Below are positions 1 to 8,953 of a stretch of 64,000 nucleotides of DNA, in pieces. Position 1 is the first letter of the stretch; the number at the start of each line of letters is the position of its first letter. Source of the DNA: JBBUAX01 sp964409535 (GTDB lineage Bacteria; Patescibacteriota; Minisyncoccia; UBA6257; 2-01-FULL-56-20); the NCBI GenBank assembly GCA_964409535.1, contig CAYPDQ010000002.1, forward strand, positions 1 to 64,000, given 5' to 3'. The position numbers and the translations under genes were made by a program. The notes under the pieces were generated by a model, which saw nothing but the letters and a program-made list of their open reading frames with translations, had not been told where the DNA came from and did no database searches.

Positions 1-82
1 CGATGGCGAGGACGGCGATGATGGCTATGACTATGAGGAGTTCGATGAGGGTGAAGGAACTCCTTCTTTCTCGTTTAGGCAT
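1..82 (-). CDS. Type IV pilin-like protein, N-terminal fragment
   Basis: Only the first 27 codons are inside the window; the gene runs off the left edge. The peptide starts MPKRERRSS and continues with the prepilin signature FTLIELLIVIAIIAVLAI. Phe is at +1 and the invariant Glu at +5 of the mature pilin, followed by the hydrophobic assembly helix. The residue before the cleavage point is Ser rather than the usual Gly. It starts 12 nt after the dnaJ stop and may be cotranscribed. In the family this is a pilus or pseudopilus subunit cut by PilD. The C-terminal domain is not visible, so major versus minor pilin cannot be decided. Confidence 0.8.
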   Translation of the reverse strand, partial: MPKRERRSSFTLIELLIVIAIIAVLAI

Positions 83-93
83 AGGCAGAAAAC

Positions 94-1194
94 TTATTCC
101 CCGGCTTCCTCCAAAAGTTTCTTTAGCTTTGTCCCCGGTTTCTTAGGCGCCTTAATCATAAAGTCCACCAAGAGATCGCCGCGGCCGAAGCTGCCGAATC
201 TGGGCATTCCCTCGCCCGGGATGCGCAGGTTTTCTTTCAGATCGAAGCCAGCGGGGACCTCCGCGTGAATCTTGCCGCCGCCTATGGTCGATATCTCGAT
301 CTTTCTGCCCAAGAGCAAATCCAGCGCGCCAATCTCTTTCCGGACCACGAGGTCATCGCCCTCCCGCCGGAAACTATGGTGCGGTTTCACACGGATGCGG
401 ACATATAGGTCGCCCGCCGCCGTGCCCCGCTCCCCCGCCTCGCCCGCGCCCTTTACCTTTATGATCTGATCATTCTCTACGCCGGGCAGTATCTCCACTT
501 GGACCTTGCGCTCGCCCGGAACCGCGCCCTTGCCCTCGCAAACGGAGCAGACCTTGTTTGGGATCTGGCCGGTGCCGCGGCACTCACTGCAGGTTTTTAT
601 CTGGGAAAAACTGCCGAAAAACGTCCGCTTCTCTTCCCGTATCTCGCCCTGGCCCTTGCATACCGCGCAGGTCTTAAAACCAGCGGCTGCGTCTCCGCCC
701 TGGCCTTTGCACGCGGAGCAAAGAACGGACGTTCTTACCCGCAAATCCTTCACTGTGCCGCGAAAGGCCTCTTCCAGCGTGATCTCCTCCGCCACTTCCA
801 AATCCGACCCGCGGCGGTAGGTTTGCCGCTTGGGCCTCACCCCCAGGCCTTCAAAGAATGTCTCAAATATGTCTCCCAGGTCGCCGACGTCGCCGTGAAC
901 TTCCCAGCCGTAGTCCCCGCCGGGAAATCCGCCAAAGTCCCAACCCGGCGGAACCCCGCCGCCCGGAGAGCCCCACCCGCCAAAGGGCTCCGCCGTGCCG
1001 AAGCGGTCGTAGCGCGAACGCTTCTCCCGGTCGGAGAGAACCTGGTACGCCTCGTTTATCTCTTTGAACTTTGCCTCATCTCCGCCGCTCTTGTCCGGGT
1101 GATACTGATGCGCCAGGCGCCGGTAGGCCTTTTTTATCTCTTCTTCGGAGGCGCTCTGGGAGACGCCTAAAACTTTGTAGTAATCTTTAGCCAT
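94..1194 (-). CDS. dnaJ: Molecular chaperone DnaJ (Hsp40)
   Basis: Co-chaperone that stimulates DnaK ATP hydrolysis and delivers unfolded clients. At 366 aa it has the full type I layout: J domain with HPD at residues 32-34, Gly/Phe-rich linker (about 70-115), zinc domain with four CxxCxGxG repeats ([32 protein letters not shown], about 158-235), then the C-terminal substrate-binding domains. It is the last chaperone gene of the operon hrcA-grpE-dnaK-membrane protein-dnaJ, only 1 nt after the membrane-protein gene, so it should share the HrcA/CIRCE control. Confidence 0.97.
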   Translation of the reverse strand: MAKDYYKVLGVSQSASEEEIKKAYRRLAHQYHPDKSGGDEAKFKEINEAYQVLSDREKRSRYDRFGTAEPFGGWGSPGGGVPPGWDFGGFPGGDYGWEVHGDVGDLGDIFETFFEGLGVRPKRQTYRRGSDLEVAEEITLEEAFRGTVKDLRVRTSVLCSACKGQGGDAAAGFKTCAVCKGQGEIREEKRTFFGSFSQIKTCSECRGTGQIPNKVCSVCEGKGAVPGERKVQVEILPGVENDQIIKVKGAGEAGERGTAAGDLYVRIRVKPHHSFRREGDDLVVRKEIGALDLLLGRKIEISTIGGGKIHAEVPAGFDLKENLRIPGEGMPRFGSFGRGDLLVDFMIKAPKKPGTKLKKLLEEAGE

Positions 1195-1195
1195 T

Positions 1196-2194
1196 TCAAC
1201 TGTACTCTAATGTCTCGCGCATCCGGCTCTCGCCGACTATTTTTATGAAATCGGTCGCGAGAAGCGACTGGTAGATGAAGAAGCCGACTCCGGCGAGAAC
1301 GAGATGCGCCAAGCCGCCCACGCTCCGCAGGATGAAGAACATAACCACCCCCCAGATGAGCATAAGTTGCCCGCCGAATTTCTCCTGCCAGCCCCGCAAA
1401 CTCTTGAGCATCACCTGATAAAAAAGCGAGCTCAAAGGAGCAGTGGGATCAACTTTGGAACCGGCCCATTCGCCCAAACTCACGAGCACCTGTTTTGCCG
1501 CTTCTTCCACCGCCCGCTCCTTTGCCGCCGGCAGGAGCTGCAGGAAAGCCAGATTGGTTTTGAGCTGGAACTCGGCGAAACTCTTGGCGAATGCCTCTAT
1601 GGAAGAATCAAGTTTAAATTCCGGGTATAAGAGCGTCGTCACCCGGGAGGAAAAACCGTAAAGGCGGTCAAAAGCGTAGGGCGAGATAAAATCCCCGGCC
1701 GCGTTCCACTGCGGCAGATAGAAAAGCACCGCTAAAAGGACGAGCGCGGTGATCAGTTTATTGAGTTGGGGATGAACTACCTTGAAGAACTTGATGGCGA
1801 GCGCGCTTTGGAGTTCCGTTCGAGAGAGCATTTCTCCCCAGAGCATAAACCCGAAAGCCGCGAGCGCGGAACTCGCGAGAAAGGGAAACGGCAGATCGTA
1901 GAAAAAGGCCGCGATCCCCACCGTCGCCAAAACCAAAACCGAGATCCGGCGGCCCGGGCTTTTGGTTAAGAGCATCCCGAAAACGGAAAGCAGAGCAAAA
2001 AGAACGAAGAAAAACACCGTCCAAACCACGCTCGTGTCGCTCTTCAAATAGCCGCGGTAAAAAAGACCGAAGAAGATGGCGGCCAAAACCGTAAGGGCAT
2101 CCAACGCGATGGAGATATAAAAACCGGGCGGCCGGATGATTTTCTCCGCCGTGGTCCGTTTAAGAAGATTCTGGACCGTGAGTCTCTCGGCCAT
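1196..2194 (-). CDS. Hypothetical multi-pass membrane protein in the dnaK operon
   Basis: A 332-aa protein that I do not recognise. It has about seven hydrophobic segments: four in residues 25-125, one near 145-165, and two at the C-terminus around 275-320. A polar, partly helical stretch (about 175-270) separates the last two from the rest. The start lies 35 nt inside the end of dnaK, and the stop is 1 nt from the dnaJ start, so it is translationally embedded in the heat-shock operon. A role in membrane proteostasis is only a guess from position. Confidence 0.8.
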   Translation of the reverse strand: MAERLTVQNLLKRTTAEKIIRPPGFYISIALDALTVLAAIFFGLFYRGYLKSDTSVVWTVFFFVLFALLSVFGMLLTKSPGRRISVLVLATVGIAAFFYDLPFPFLASSALAAFGFMLWGEMLSRTELQSALAIKFFKVVHPQLNKLITALVLLAVLFYLPQWNAAGDFISPYAFDRLYGFSSRVTTLLYPEFKLDSSIEAFAKSFAEFQLKTNLAFLQLLPAAKERAVEEAAKQVLVSLGEWAGSKVDPTAPLSSLFYQVMLKSLRGWQEKFGGQLMLIWGVVMFFILRSVGGLAHLVLAGVGFFIYQSLLATDFIKIVGESRMRETLEYS

Positions 2195-4031
2195 CGTTCT
2201 CTTTGTCTTTGTTGTCTTTATTGTACATCATTTGGCCCATCTTCTGAACCTCCGCCGAAAGCTCCGCAAGCGCCGATTTTATCACGTTCAGGTCGTTTCC
2301 ATCTTTGACCTTCTTCAGATTTTCCACTTTGGCGTTCACCGCCGACTTAACATCTTCTCCAACTTTGTCTCCCGCCTCGCGCAGGGTTTTCTCCGCGAGA
2401 TAGATCGTCGCCTCGGCCTGGTTCCTCACCTCCGCAAGGTCGCGCTTCCCGGCATCCTCCGACGCGTGTTCCGCCGCTTCCCGCTTCAGGCGCTCCACCT
2501 CGTCCTTGGACAAGCTGGTGGATGCTTCGATCTTCACCGACTGGGATTTGCCGGTTGCCTTGTCCAGCGCTCTGACGTTCAAGATGCCGTTCGCGTCTAT
2601 ATCAAAGGTCACCTCAACCTGGGGCACGCCTCGCGGCGCGGGCGGGATACCGTCCAAAATGAACCTGGCGAGCGTCCGGTTGTCCGCCGCCATCGGCCGC
2701 TCGCCCTGCAAGACGTGAACTTCCACCGAGGTTTGGCTGTCCGCGGCGGTGGAGAATATCTGGGTCTTGGAAGTCGGAACGGTGGTGTTCTTGGGGATCA
2801 TCGGCGTAGCCACGCTGCCCAGGGTTTCAATGCTCAAGCTCAAAGGCGTCACGTCCAAAAGCAAGATGTCTTTGACGTCGCCCTGGAGTATCCCGGCCTG
2901 CACTGCGGCGCCCACCGCGACCACCTCGTCCGGATTGATGCCCTTGTGCGGCTCTTTGCCGAAGAGATTTTTTACCGCCTCAACCATCGCAGGCATGCGT
3001 GTCTGACCGCCGACCAAAATCACTTCGTTGATCTCATTAAGCTTCAAGCCCGCGCCCTTAGGCGGAGCGGCGGTCACCGTCTCCCTGGTGAGTTCAACGG
3101 AGCGATCGATCAAATCTTTGACCAGGCCCTCCAGCTTCGCCCGGGTGAGCTTCATCAGGAAGTGCTTGGGGCCGCTTGCGTCCGAGGAAATGTACGGCAG
3201 GTTTATCTCCGTCTCCACCGCAGTGGAAAGTTCGTGCTTCGCCCGCTCTGCCGCTTCTTTGAGGCGCTGGAGCGCGAGTGGGTCTTTGGAGATGTCCATC
3301 CCCTCCTGTTTCTTGTACTCCGCGACCAGGTATTCAATTATCCGCTTGTCAAAATCGTCGCCGCCCAAGTGAGTGTCGCCGCCGGTCGCTTTCGCTTCCA
3401 CCACGTCGTCGCCGACTTCCAGAACGGAGATGTCAAAAGTTCCGCCGCCGAAGTCATAGACGACTATCTTCTCGTTCTTTTGTTTGTTCAAACCGTAAGC
3501 CAGAGCCGCCGCGGTCGGCTCGTTTATTATCCGCCGCACCTTGAAACCCGCGATCTCGCCTGCGTTCTTGGTCGCCTGTCTTTGGGAATCGTCAAAGTAA
3601 GCCGGAACGGTGATGACCGCTTCTTCCACTTTTTCGCCCAGTTTGGCTTCCGCGTCCGCCTTAAGCTTGGCCAGAATGAACGCGGAAATTTCCTCCGGGG
3701 AGTAGTCCTTGTCGCCCATCTTCACCCGGACGCTCCCGGACGGTCCTTCCGCAATGTCGTAAGGCAGCCAGGTTTTGTCCCGCTGGACTTCCGGGTCGGT
3801 CCATTTACGGCCGATCAAGCGTTTGACCGAAAAGATGGTGTTTTTCGGATTGGTGATGGACTGGCGTTTGGCGAGGAGTCCCACCAGGCGTTCCCCCGCC
3901 TTGGAGAGAGCGACCACCGAGGGCGTGGTGCGGTTGCCTTCCGCGTTCTCCAAGATCTTCGGCTCGCCGCCCTCCGTTACCGCAACCGCAGAATTGGTGG
4001 TTCCCAAATCAATTCCTAAAATCTTCGCCAT
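2160..4031 (-). CDS. dnaK: Chaperone DnaK (Hsp70)
   Basis: ATP-dependent Hsp70 of 623 aa, the normal length. The N-terminus [14 protein letters not shown] carries the phosphate-1 loop; the [13 protein letters not shown] and [10 protein letters not shown] motifs of the actin-like ATPase fold follow. The substrate domain ([16 protein letters not shown] onward) and helical lid come next, with a charged C-terminal tail rich in Lys, Asp and Glu. It works with GrpE and DnaJ encoded on either side. It starts 7 nt after the grpE stop and overlaps the next membrane-protein gene by 35 nt. Confidence 0.98.
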   Translation of the reverse strand: MAKILGIDLGTTNSAVAVTEGGEPKILENAEGNRTTPSVVALSKAGERLVGLLAKRQSITNPKNTIFSVKRLIGRKWTDPEVQRDKTWLPYDIAEGPSGSVRVKMGDKDYSPEEISAFILAKLKADAEAKLGEKVEEAVITVPAYFDDSQRQATKNAGEIAGFKVRRIINEPTAAALAYGLNKQKNEKIVVYDFGGGTFDISVLEVGDDVVEAKATGGDTHLGGDDFDKRIIEYLVAEYKKQEGMDISKDPLALQRLKEAAERAKHELSTAVETEINLPYISSDASGPKHFLMKLTRAKLEGLVKDLIDRSVELTRETVTAAPPKGAGLKLNEINEVILVGGQTRMPAMVEAVKNLFGKEPHKGINPDEVVAVGAAVQAGILQGDVKDILLLDVTPLSLSIETLGSVATPMIPKNTTVPTSKTQIFSTAADSQTSVEVHVLQGERPMAADNRTLARFILDGIPPAPRGVPQVEVTFDIDANGILNVRALDKATGKSQSVKIEASTSLSKDEVERLKREAAEHASEDAGKRDLAEVRNQAEATIYLAEKTLREAGDKVGEDVKSAVNAKVENLKKVKDGNDLNVIKSALAELSAEVQKMGQMMYNKDNKDKENDGRETHGPESS

Positions 4032-4038
4032 TTTATTG

Positions 4039-4572
4039 TTATGAGTTATTCGTATTTTTTGTATGACCCTTTGACACCTTCACCCTCGCTGGTCTCAAAA
4101 CCTTATCATACAGCCGGTAGCCGGTTTCTATTTCTTCCACCACGCTGCCTTCGGGCAGTTCGGATTCGGTCTCGGCTATCGCTTCCATTACAGATGGATT
4201 AAACCTATCGCCCTGCTTAACTTCTATCCGCGTAAGACCGTGTCTTTTCAAAATATCTTCCATCTGGGCGCGGATCATATATATCCCTTTCTCCATCCCG
4301 ACGACCTGCGGTGTCGGGACTCCGGCTTCGCCTTCGCCGGTTAACGGCGACGCCTTTCTCCTCTCCATAGCCATAAGCGCAAGATCAAAGTTGTCCAAGA
4401 TACCCACCAGTTCCAAGACGAAGTCCGCATTGTGGTACTTGGCGAACTCCTGAAGCCGCTCCGCTTCTTCTTTTTTGTAGTTCAAGAGATCGGCTTTGGC
4501 CCGCTGCCAGCCGGCGAGATACTCATCCCGCTGTTTTTCACATTCGCTTTTATTTTTCTCCTCCTCGGTCAT
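4039..4572 (-). CDS. grpE: Nucleotide exchange factor GrpE
   Basis: Exchanges ADP for ATP on DnaK. About 177 aa: a charged coiled-coil N-terminal half ([20 protein letters not shown]), the [17 protein letters not shown] helix, and the C-terminal beta-wing with [23 protein letters not shown]. The ATG at 4572 is chosen; an in-frame GTG at 4584 adds four residues. The start is inside the end of hrcA (overlap about 23 nt), which suggests translational coupling. Confidence 0.95.
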   Translation of the reverse strand: MTEEEKNKSECEKQRDEYLAGWQRAKADLLNYKKEEAERLQEFAKYHNADFVLELVGILDNFDLALMAMERRKASPLTGEGEAGVPTPQVVGMEKGIYMIRAQMEDILKRHGLTRIEVKQGDRFNPSVMEAIAETESELPEGSVVEEIETGYRLYDKVLRPARVKVSKGHTKNTNNS

Positions 4573-5254
4573 TTTTACTTGCACGTTTGAGGCCTTTCAT
4601 CACCCTTGCTGCTTTTCTGTAATCCATCTCTTTCGGGCCGATGGCGCAAACGAAGACCCGGTTGCCGTCCACGTCATAGCTCGCAGCCATAACCGCCAGG
4701 TTTTCGCTTTTGGTTATCGGGCTCTTGCGGCCGATGAAGACCCTTATCTCGTCATCCAAGAGAGAATTCTGCATCGCCGCCAAGCGCTCTTCCAGGCCCT
4801 CAAAGTCGTGGATCAAACTCCGCAATTCTACCGCCGGCCAGTCCAAGCGGTCAATCAAATTGGCGAGCATGCTTTTGTACACCGCTCTTTGCGGGAAAAC
4901 CGAGGCGGCCCCCAGTATGTCCAGTTCCGAGGAAAATTCTCGGAGGAACTCCGGCCAGGCCCGGCGCTCGAACAAACTGACCAAGGCGCGGGCGCAGTTC
5001 GGCTGTACGTCTTCAGAAAGAAGGTCCCGCGCATAGAATTCGTAGCCCTTATCGGCGGGCACACGTCCGGCGGCGTGGTGCGGCTGGGTAAGATAGCCCG
5101 AGTCGGAGAGGGCGTTCAGCTCCAAGCGGATCATTGCTGGCTTGATGCCGAAATCGTAATTATCGTAAAGCCATTCCGAGCTCACTGGCTCGCCGGTGTC
5201 TATGAATCCCCTAACGGCTGCTTTGAGTATTTGAGATGTTCTCTCGCTAAGCAC
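4550..5254 (-). CDS. hrcA: Heat-inducible transcription repressor HrcA
   Basis: Repressor that binds CIRCE operators and controls the dnaK operon that it heads. It has an N-terminal winged-helix domain (LSERTSQILKAAVRGFIDTG, and the PAMIRLELNALSDSGYL recognition region with HHAAGRVPADKGYEFY). The C-terminal domain is shorter than usual (about 234 aa versus roughly 340). I choose GTG at 5254 rather than ATG at 5263. The -10 TATAAT lies over 5262-5267 and overlaps that ATG, so the transcript would begin near the GTG. The resulting N-terminus, (M)LSERTSQIL, also matches the family start better. Confidence 0.9.
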   Translation of the reverse strand: MLSERTSQILKAAVRGFIDTGEPVSSEWLYDNYDFGIKPAMIRLELNALSDSGYLTQPHHAAGRVPADKGYEFYARDLLSEDVQPNCARALVSLFERRAWPEFLREFSSELDILGAASVFPQRAVYKSMLANLIDRLDWPAVELRSLIHDFEGLEERLAAMQNSLLDDEIRVFIGRKSPITKSENLAVMAASYDVDGNRVFVCAIGPKEMDYRKAARVMKGLKRASKNDRGGEK

Positions 5255-5261
5255 GGGAGGC

Positions 5262-5291
5262 ATTATATTGCCATTAGCAATCCAGTGTCAA
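5262..5291 (-). promoter_or_regulatory. hrcA operon promoter
   Basis: On the minus strand: -35 TTGACA (5286-5291), 18-nt spacer, -10 TATAAT (5262-5267), then 7 nt to the GTG start of hrcA. The ATG at 5261-5263 overlaps the -10 box, so it should not be in the message. The -35 box sits exactly in the 9-nt spacer of the CIRCE-like operator. Confidence 0.8.
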
Positions 5292-5318
5292 GGTTGCTAA
5301 TGCGAAGCGTTAGCAATC
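5274..5318. promoter_or_regulatory. CIRCE-like HrcA operator with three half-sites
   Basis: TTAGCAATC (5274-5282), 9 nt, GGTTGCTAA (5292-5300), 9 nt, TTAGCAATC (5310-5318). Each neighbouring pair makes a 9-9-9 inverted repeat, the geometry of the classic CIRCE element (consensus TTAGCACTC-N9-GAGTGCTAA), and the central arm is shared. The first pair covers the spacer and -35 of the hrcA promoter. The second pair can also form a compact hairpin (GCTAATGC-GAA-GCGTTAGC). Confidence 0.85.
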
Positions 5319-5321
5319 GCA

Positions 5322-5474
5322 GACCCCGTATTATTTTTGCCGCCAGGGTGGTATTCACTAACGAACTACCGCGATGCTCGGGTTTCGGGAACGGTGCGCG
5401 CGGGCCGAATAGGCCCATCCCGTTGTGGGCGAAGCGCACCGCTGCAACATCAGGAGCAAAAATAGTGCGGGGTC
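5322..5474. repeat. Inverted-repeat (MITE-like) element between hrcA and cysS
   Basis: The ends are imperfect inverted repeats of about 19 nt: GACCCCGTATTATTTTTGC (5322-5340) and GCAAAAATAGTGCGGGGTC (5456-5474). The interior has nested stems, including CGGTGCGC/GCGCACCG and GGGCC/GGCCC. No convincing protein is encoded. The end GACCCC...GCACTAT resembles the terminal repeats of the element inside msrA (20436-20706), so both may belong to one non-autonomous family. It accounts for most of the 240-nt hrcA-cysS gap. Confidence 0.6.
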
Positions 5475-5487
5475 AAGATTCTCGTGC

Positions 5488-5493
5488 TAAAAT
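5488..5493 (+). promoter_or_regulatory. cysS -10 box (extended)
   Basis: TGC-TAAAAT, an extended -10, lies 5 nt before an in-frame GTG (5499) and 11 nt before the ATG at 5505. By the spacing rule seen elsewhere in this window, the GTG could be the leaderless start. Confidence 0.55.
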
Positions 5494-5504
5494 CAAGCGT
5501 GCCA

Positions 5505-6902
5505 ATGAAATCTCGGTTGAAGCTCTACAACACCCTCTCTCGGCGTCTCACAACCTTCCGGCCGCTTAAAGACAAGTATGTCGGTCTCTATACCTGCGGC
5601 CCGACGGTATATAACTACGCCCACATCGGCAACCTGCGCACCTACATATTTGAAGACATCCTAGAGCGCGCCCTGGAATGGAACGGCTATAGGGTGAAGC
5701 GAGTGATGAACATAACCGACGTGGAAGACAAGATAATCCGGGATTCAAAGAAGGCCGGAAAAACTATTTTTGAATTCACCGCGCCGTATGAGAAAGCATT
5801 CTATGAAGACATCAAAAAACTGAATATCAAGCCCGCGGACGTCTATCCCAAAGCCACCCGCCACGTTGAAGAAATGATCGCGCTCATAGAGAAACTCTTC
5901 AAAAAGGGGCTGGCTTACAAGGCGGAGGGTTCGGTTTATTTTGACATTTCCAAGTTCAAAAAATACGGGCGCTTGTCCGGCCTCAAACTCCGAAAGCTCA
6001 AAGCCGGTGCCAGAGTTGACGTTGACGAATACGCAAAAGAAACCGCGGAGGACTTCGTTCTGTGGAAAGCAGCGAAGCCGGGCGAGCCGTCCTGGCGCGC
6101 TCCTTTTGGAGACGGGCGGCCCGGTTGGCATATTGAGTGTTCCGCGATGTCAATGAAATATCTTGGCCCGACCTTGGACATTCACGCCGGCGGGGTGGAC
6201 CTCATATTCCCCCACCACGAAAACGAGATCGCCCAATCCGAGAGTGCGACCGGAAAAAAATTCGCCAAATTTTTCGTTGAGGGCGAACACCTCCTCGTGG
6301 ACGGTCAGAAAATGGCTAAGTCCTTGGGTAATACATATACCCTTCGGGATATAGAAGCCAAAAGAATAAATCCCCTCGCCTTCCGCTATCTGACTCTGGG
6401 CGCGCATTACCGCCAGAAATTGAATTTCACCTGGGAAAGTTTGGCGGCGGCGGAAAACGGGTTGAAAAATCTTTATAACCGCTACAGCGTCATTGCGACC
6501 GCGAGACACAGTCGTGGCGGGAAGCAATCCCGCAAGAGATTGCTTCGCGGGGCTCGCAATGACAAGTGGCGACAAAAGTTCACCGCCGCACTGAATGACG
6601 ATTTGAACACAGCCCGGGCAATCGCCGTCGCGGCCGCAGTCCTAAGAGACGCTAAGCTCAACCCTCGCGAGAAAGTCCCGCTCTTAAACGATTTTGACAA
6701 GGTTTTGGGGCTGGATATCGCGAAAGCCGCCGGAAAAACCGCCAAAATCCCCGCAAAAATAACGGAACTTGTCCGAAAACGCGAGGAATTCAGGCGTAAT
6801 AAACAGTTTGTGCAGGCCGACCGCTTGAGGCGGGAGATAGAACGGTTAGGATATGTGGTGGAAGATACGCCGCAGGGAGCCCGGCTGCGGCCTAAATCCT
6901 AA
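5505..6902 (+). CDS. cysS: Cysteinyl-tRNA synthetase with an in-frame palindromic insertion
   Basis: Charges tRNA-Cys. Class I catalytic core: zinc/HIGH region LYTCGPTVYNYAHIGNLRTY near the N-terminus, zinc ligands GRPGWHIECSAMS and HHENEIAQSE, and the KMSKS equivalent KMAKSLGN. A C-terminal DALR helical domain follows. Residues about 329-353 (VIATARHSRGGKQSRKRL and following) are encoded by a 75-nt nested palindrome (6489-6563) placed between the core and the DALR domain; this stretch is foreign to the family. The start is ATG 5505; GTG 5499 is an alternative. Confidence 0.95.
   Translation: MKSRLKLYNTLSRRLTTFRPLKDKYVGLYTCGPTVYNYAHIGNLRTYIFEDILERALEWNGYRVKRVMNITDVEDKIIRDSKKAGKTIFEFTAPYEKAFYEDIKKLNIKPADVYPKATRHVEEMIALIEKLFKKGLAYKAEGSVYFDISKFKKYGRLSGLKLRKLKAGARVDVDEYAKETAEDFVLWKAAKPGEPSWRAPFGDGRPGWHIECSAMSMKYLGPTLDIHAGGVDLIFPHHENEIAQSESATGKKFAKFFVEGEHLLVDGQKMAKSLGNTYTLRDIEAKRINPLAFRYLTLGAHYRQKLNFTWESLAAAENGLKNLYNRYSVIATARHSRGGKQSRKRLLRGARNDKWRQKFTAALNDDLNTARAIAVAAAVLRDAKLNPREKVPLLNDFDKVLGLDIAKAAGKTAKIPAKITELVRKREEFRRNKQFVQADRLRREIERLGYVVEDTPQGARLRPKS
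6489..6563. repeat. In-frame palindromic element inside cysS
   Basis: Outer inverted repeat GTCATTGCGA (6489-6498) / TCGCAATGAC (6554-6563); inner repeat GAAGCAATC (6521-6529) / GATTGCTTC (6538-6546). It is exactly 75 nt (25 codons), keeps the frame, and encodes an Arg/Lys-rich linker. It resembles the dispersed coding palindromes known as Rickettsia palindromic elements in concept; I infer no direct homology. Confidence 0.75.
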
Positions 6903-6912
6903 ATTCTAAATT

Positions 6913-8307
6913 ATGTCCCCCGCCAAGAAAATGCCCACAATCAAGTTGCCGCCGCAGAATTTGGAGGCCGAGCAGTCCGTCCTGGGCAGCTTGCTTTTGG
7001 ACAAGAACGCGATCACTAAAGTCGCGGACATGCTCACGCCGCCGGATTTCTACAATCCCGCCCACGAGAAGATATATGAAACCATCCTGGACCTATACGA
7101 AAAGCGGCGGCCGATAGACATTTTGACCCTGACCAACCGGCTGAAAGAACTGGAGAAACTCCAGGACGTCGGCGGCTCCGGCTACCTTGCGGAACTTACG
7201 AACCAAGTGACCACGCCCTCGCACGTGGACCACTACGCCAAGCTGGTCAAAGAAAAAAGAGTCCTGCGCGACCTCATTAAGGCCTCGGCGGAAATAACTG
7301 AAAACGCTTTTTCCCCGGGCAAGGAATTTGACGTACTCCTGGACGATGTTGAGCAGAAAATTTTGAACATCTCCCAGAAATCGTTGCCCCAGAATTTCAT
7401 TCCAATCCGCGAAGAACTGAAACCCGCCTACGAACGGATAGAGCGCCTGCATGAGCATAAAGAGGCCCTGCGGGGAGTCCCCACCGGTTTTACCCAGCTG
7501 GACAATCTCCTTTCCGGTCTCCAGAAATCGGATTTTGTGGTTCTGGGCGCGCGGCCATCCCTCGGCAAAACCTCGCTTGCCTTGGACATTGCCCGCCACG
7601 CCGCGCTTAAGGCCGGAGTACCGGTCGGCCTCTTCTCCCTGGAAATGTCCCGGGAGCAGGTCATTGACCGCCTGATCTCCGCGGAATCCCAGGTACCCTT
7701 GTGGAAATTGCGCACCGGGAGAATTTCAAGCGACCTGGAATTCCAGATGATCCAAGAGGCGTTGCACCACCTCTCTTTGGCGCCGATTTTCATTGACGAC
7801 AACCCGTCGCCCAACATTCTTCAGATGCGTTCCGCCGCCCGGCGCCTGCAAGTGGAACACGGCCTGGGCCTTCTTGTCGTGGACTATCTCCAACTCATCG
7901 CGCCGCGCAAGAATTCCGACAACCTGGTGGCCCAGGTGACCGAAATTTCCCGCGGCTTGAAAGCCCTTGCCCGGGAGCTGGAAGTGCCGCTTCTTGCCCT
8001 CTCCCAGCTTTCCCGCGCGGTGGACCAGCGCGACCACAAAGTTCCCAAGCTCCACGATCTCCGGGAGTCCGGAAGCATCGAGCAGGACGCGGACGTGGTG
8101 CTTTTCATCTACCGCAAAGACCGGGATAAAATTGACGTTCCGCCGGAGGAACAAAATGTAGCGCAAATAATCATCGCCAAGCATAGGAACGGCCCCTTGG
8201 GCTCGGTGGACCTGAAATTCGATTCGGAGCGCGTGTCCTTCCGGAACGTGGAAAAGATTTTGGGCCAAGTGGAAGAACCGATCACCCAGGAATTCGGAGC
8301 GTTCTGA
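6913..8307 (+). CDS. dnaB: Replicative DNA helicase DnaB
   Basis: Hexameric helicase of the replication fork, 464 aa. The N-terminal helical domain is recognised by PPQNLEAEQSVLGSLLLD. The RecA-like domain carries Walker A GARPSLGKTS (about 211-220), the FSLEMS region, Walker B LLVVDYLQLI (about 319) and the loop region DLRESGSIEQDADVV. It starts 10 nt after cysS on the same strand, so it is probably cotranscribed. No intein or insertion is seen. Confidence 0.97.
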   Translation: MSPAKKMPTIKLPPQNLEAEQSVLGSLLLDKNAITKVADMLTPPDFYNPAHEKIYETILDLYEKRRPIDILTLTNRLKELEKLQDVGGSGYLAELTNQVTTPSHVDHYAKLVKEKRVLRDLIKASAEITENAFSPGKEFDVLLDDVEQKILNISQKSLPQNFIPIREELKPAYERIERLHEHKEALRGVPTGFTQLDNLLSGLQKSDFVVLGARPSLGKTSLALDIARHAALKAGVPVGLFSLEMSREQVIDRLISAESQVPLWKLRTGRISSDLEFQMIQEALHHLSLAPIFIDDNPSPNILQMRSAARRLQVEHGLGLLVVDYLQLIAPRKNSDNLVAQVTEISRGLKALARELEVPLLALSQLSRAVDQRDHKVPKLHDLRESGSIEQDADVVLFIYRKDRDKIDVPPEEQNVAQIIIAKHRNGPLGSVDLKFDSERVSFRNVEKILGQVEEPITQEFGAF

Positions 8308-8350
8308 TAACGCGACGCGAAACTACGAATACATCCGAATCTACGAATAA

Positions 8351-8953
8351 ATGCGCCTGCCTGTATCTGTACAGAAACTCATTGCCGCCCTTTCGGAACT
8401 GCCATCCATCGGTCCGCGCCAGGCAACCCGGCTGGTTTTTTATCTAATCGGCCAGGGTGAAGCCCGGATCCACGAACTTGCCCGGAGCACGGACGAGCTC
8501 AAAAAAATAAAGACTTGCGAGCGCTGCTTTTTCATTCATGAAAACAAGGGTGTGCTGTGCGACATTTGCGCCGATCCGCACCGCGACCAGGGAACCATTC
8601 TCATAATTGAAAAAGAAACCGACCTCCTGTCGTTGGAGAATACCGGCAAATTCCGGGGGCGGTATTTCATCCTGGGGCCGGTGCCCAAGACCGGCCTTCT
8701 CGCCGACTGGCAAAAACTGCGGCTCCAAGCTCTGAAGAGTTTTATCCAAAAAGAACTGGGCGGCGAAGCGAAGGAGATAATTCTGGGGATGAATCCCACG
8801 AGCTTAGGCGATTTCCACGCTTCGATCCTGACCAAAGAACTCGCGCCGCTTGGGAAGAAGATCAGCCGCCTGGGCCGGGGACTGCCTACGGGCGGTGAGA
8901 TAGAGTTCGCCGATGACGAAACCCTCGGCTCTGCTTTGGAACGCCGGAGTTAG
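8351..8953 (+). CDS. recR: Recombination protein RecR
   Basis: Recombinational repair protein that loads RecA with RecO/RecF. 200 aa, normal length. It has an N-terminal helix-hairpin-helix (ALSELPSIGPRQATRL), a C4 zinc motif (CERC...CDIC, about residues 56-75), a Toprim domain beginning TILIIEKETDL, and a C-terminal Walker-B-like ISRLGRGLPTGGEIEFADDETL segment. Downstream in the dnaB run; its end overlaps the convergent ychF stop by 4 nt, with no room for a separate terminator. Confidence 0.96.
   Translation: MRLPVSVQKLIAALSELPSIGPRQATRLVFYLIGQGEARIHELARSTDELKKIKTCERCFFIHENKGVLCDICADPHRDQGTILIIEKETDLLSLENTGKFRGRYFILGPVPKTGLLADWQKLRLQALKSFIQKELGGEAKEIILGMNPTSLGDFHASILTKELAPLGKKISRLGRGLPTGGEIEFADDETLGSALERRS

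Noticed and set aside
2136..4019. A 627-codon open frame antisense to dnaK
   Set aside because: It mirrors the codon bias of dnaK, has no start context or family features, and dnaK is certain. The same applies to the long antisense frames under typA (37175-38587) and purH (41128-42708).
5392..5443. A T-box or other riboswitch for cysS in the upstream hairpins
   Set aside because: No T-box sequence is seen, the cysS promoter lies downstream of the hairpins, and the terminal repeats fit an insertion element better.
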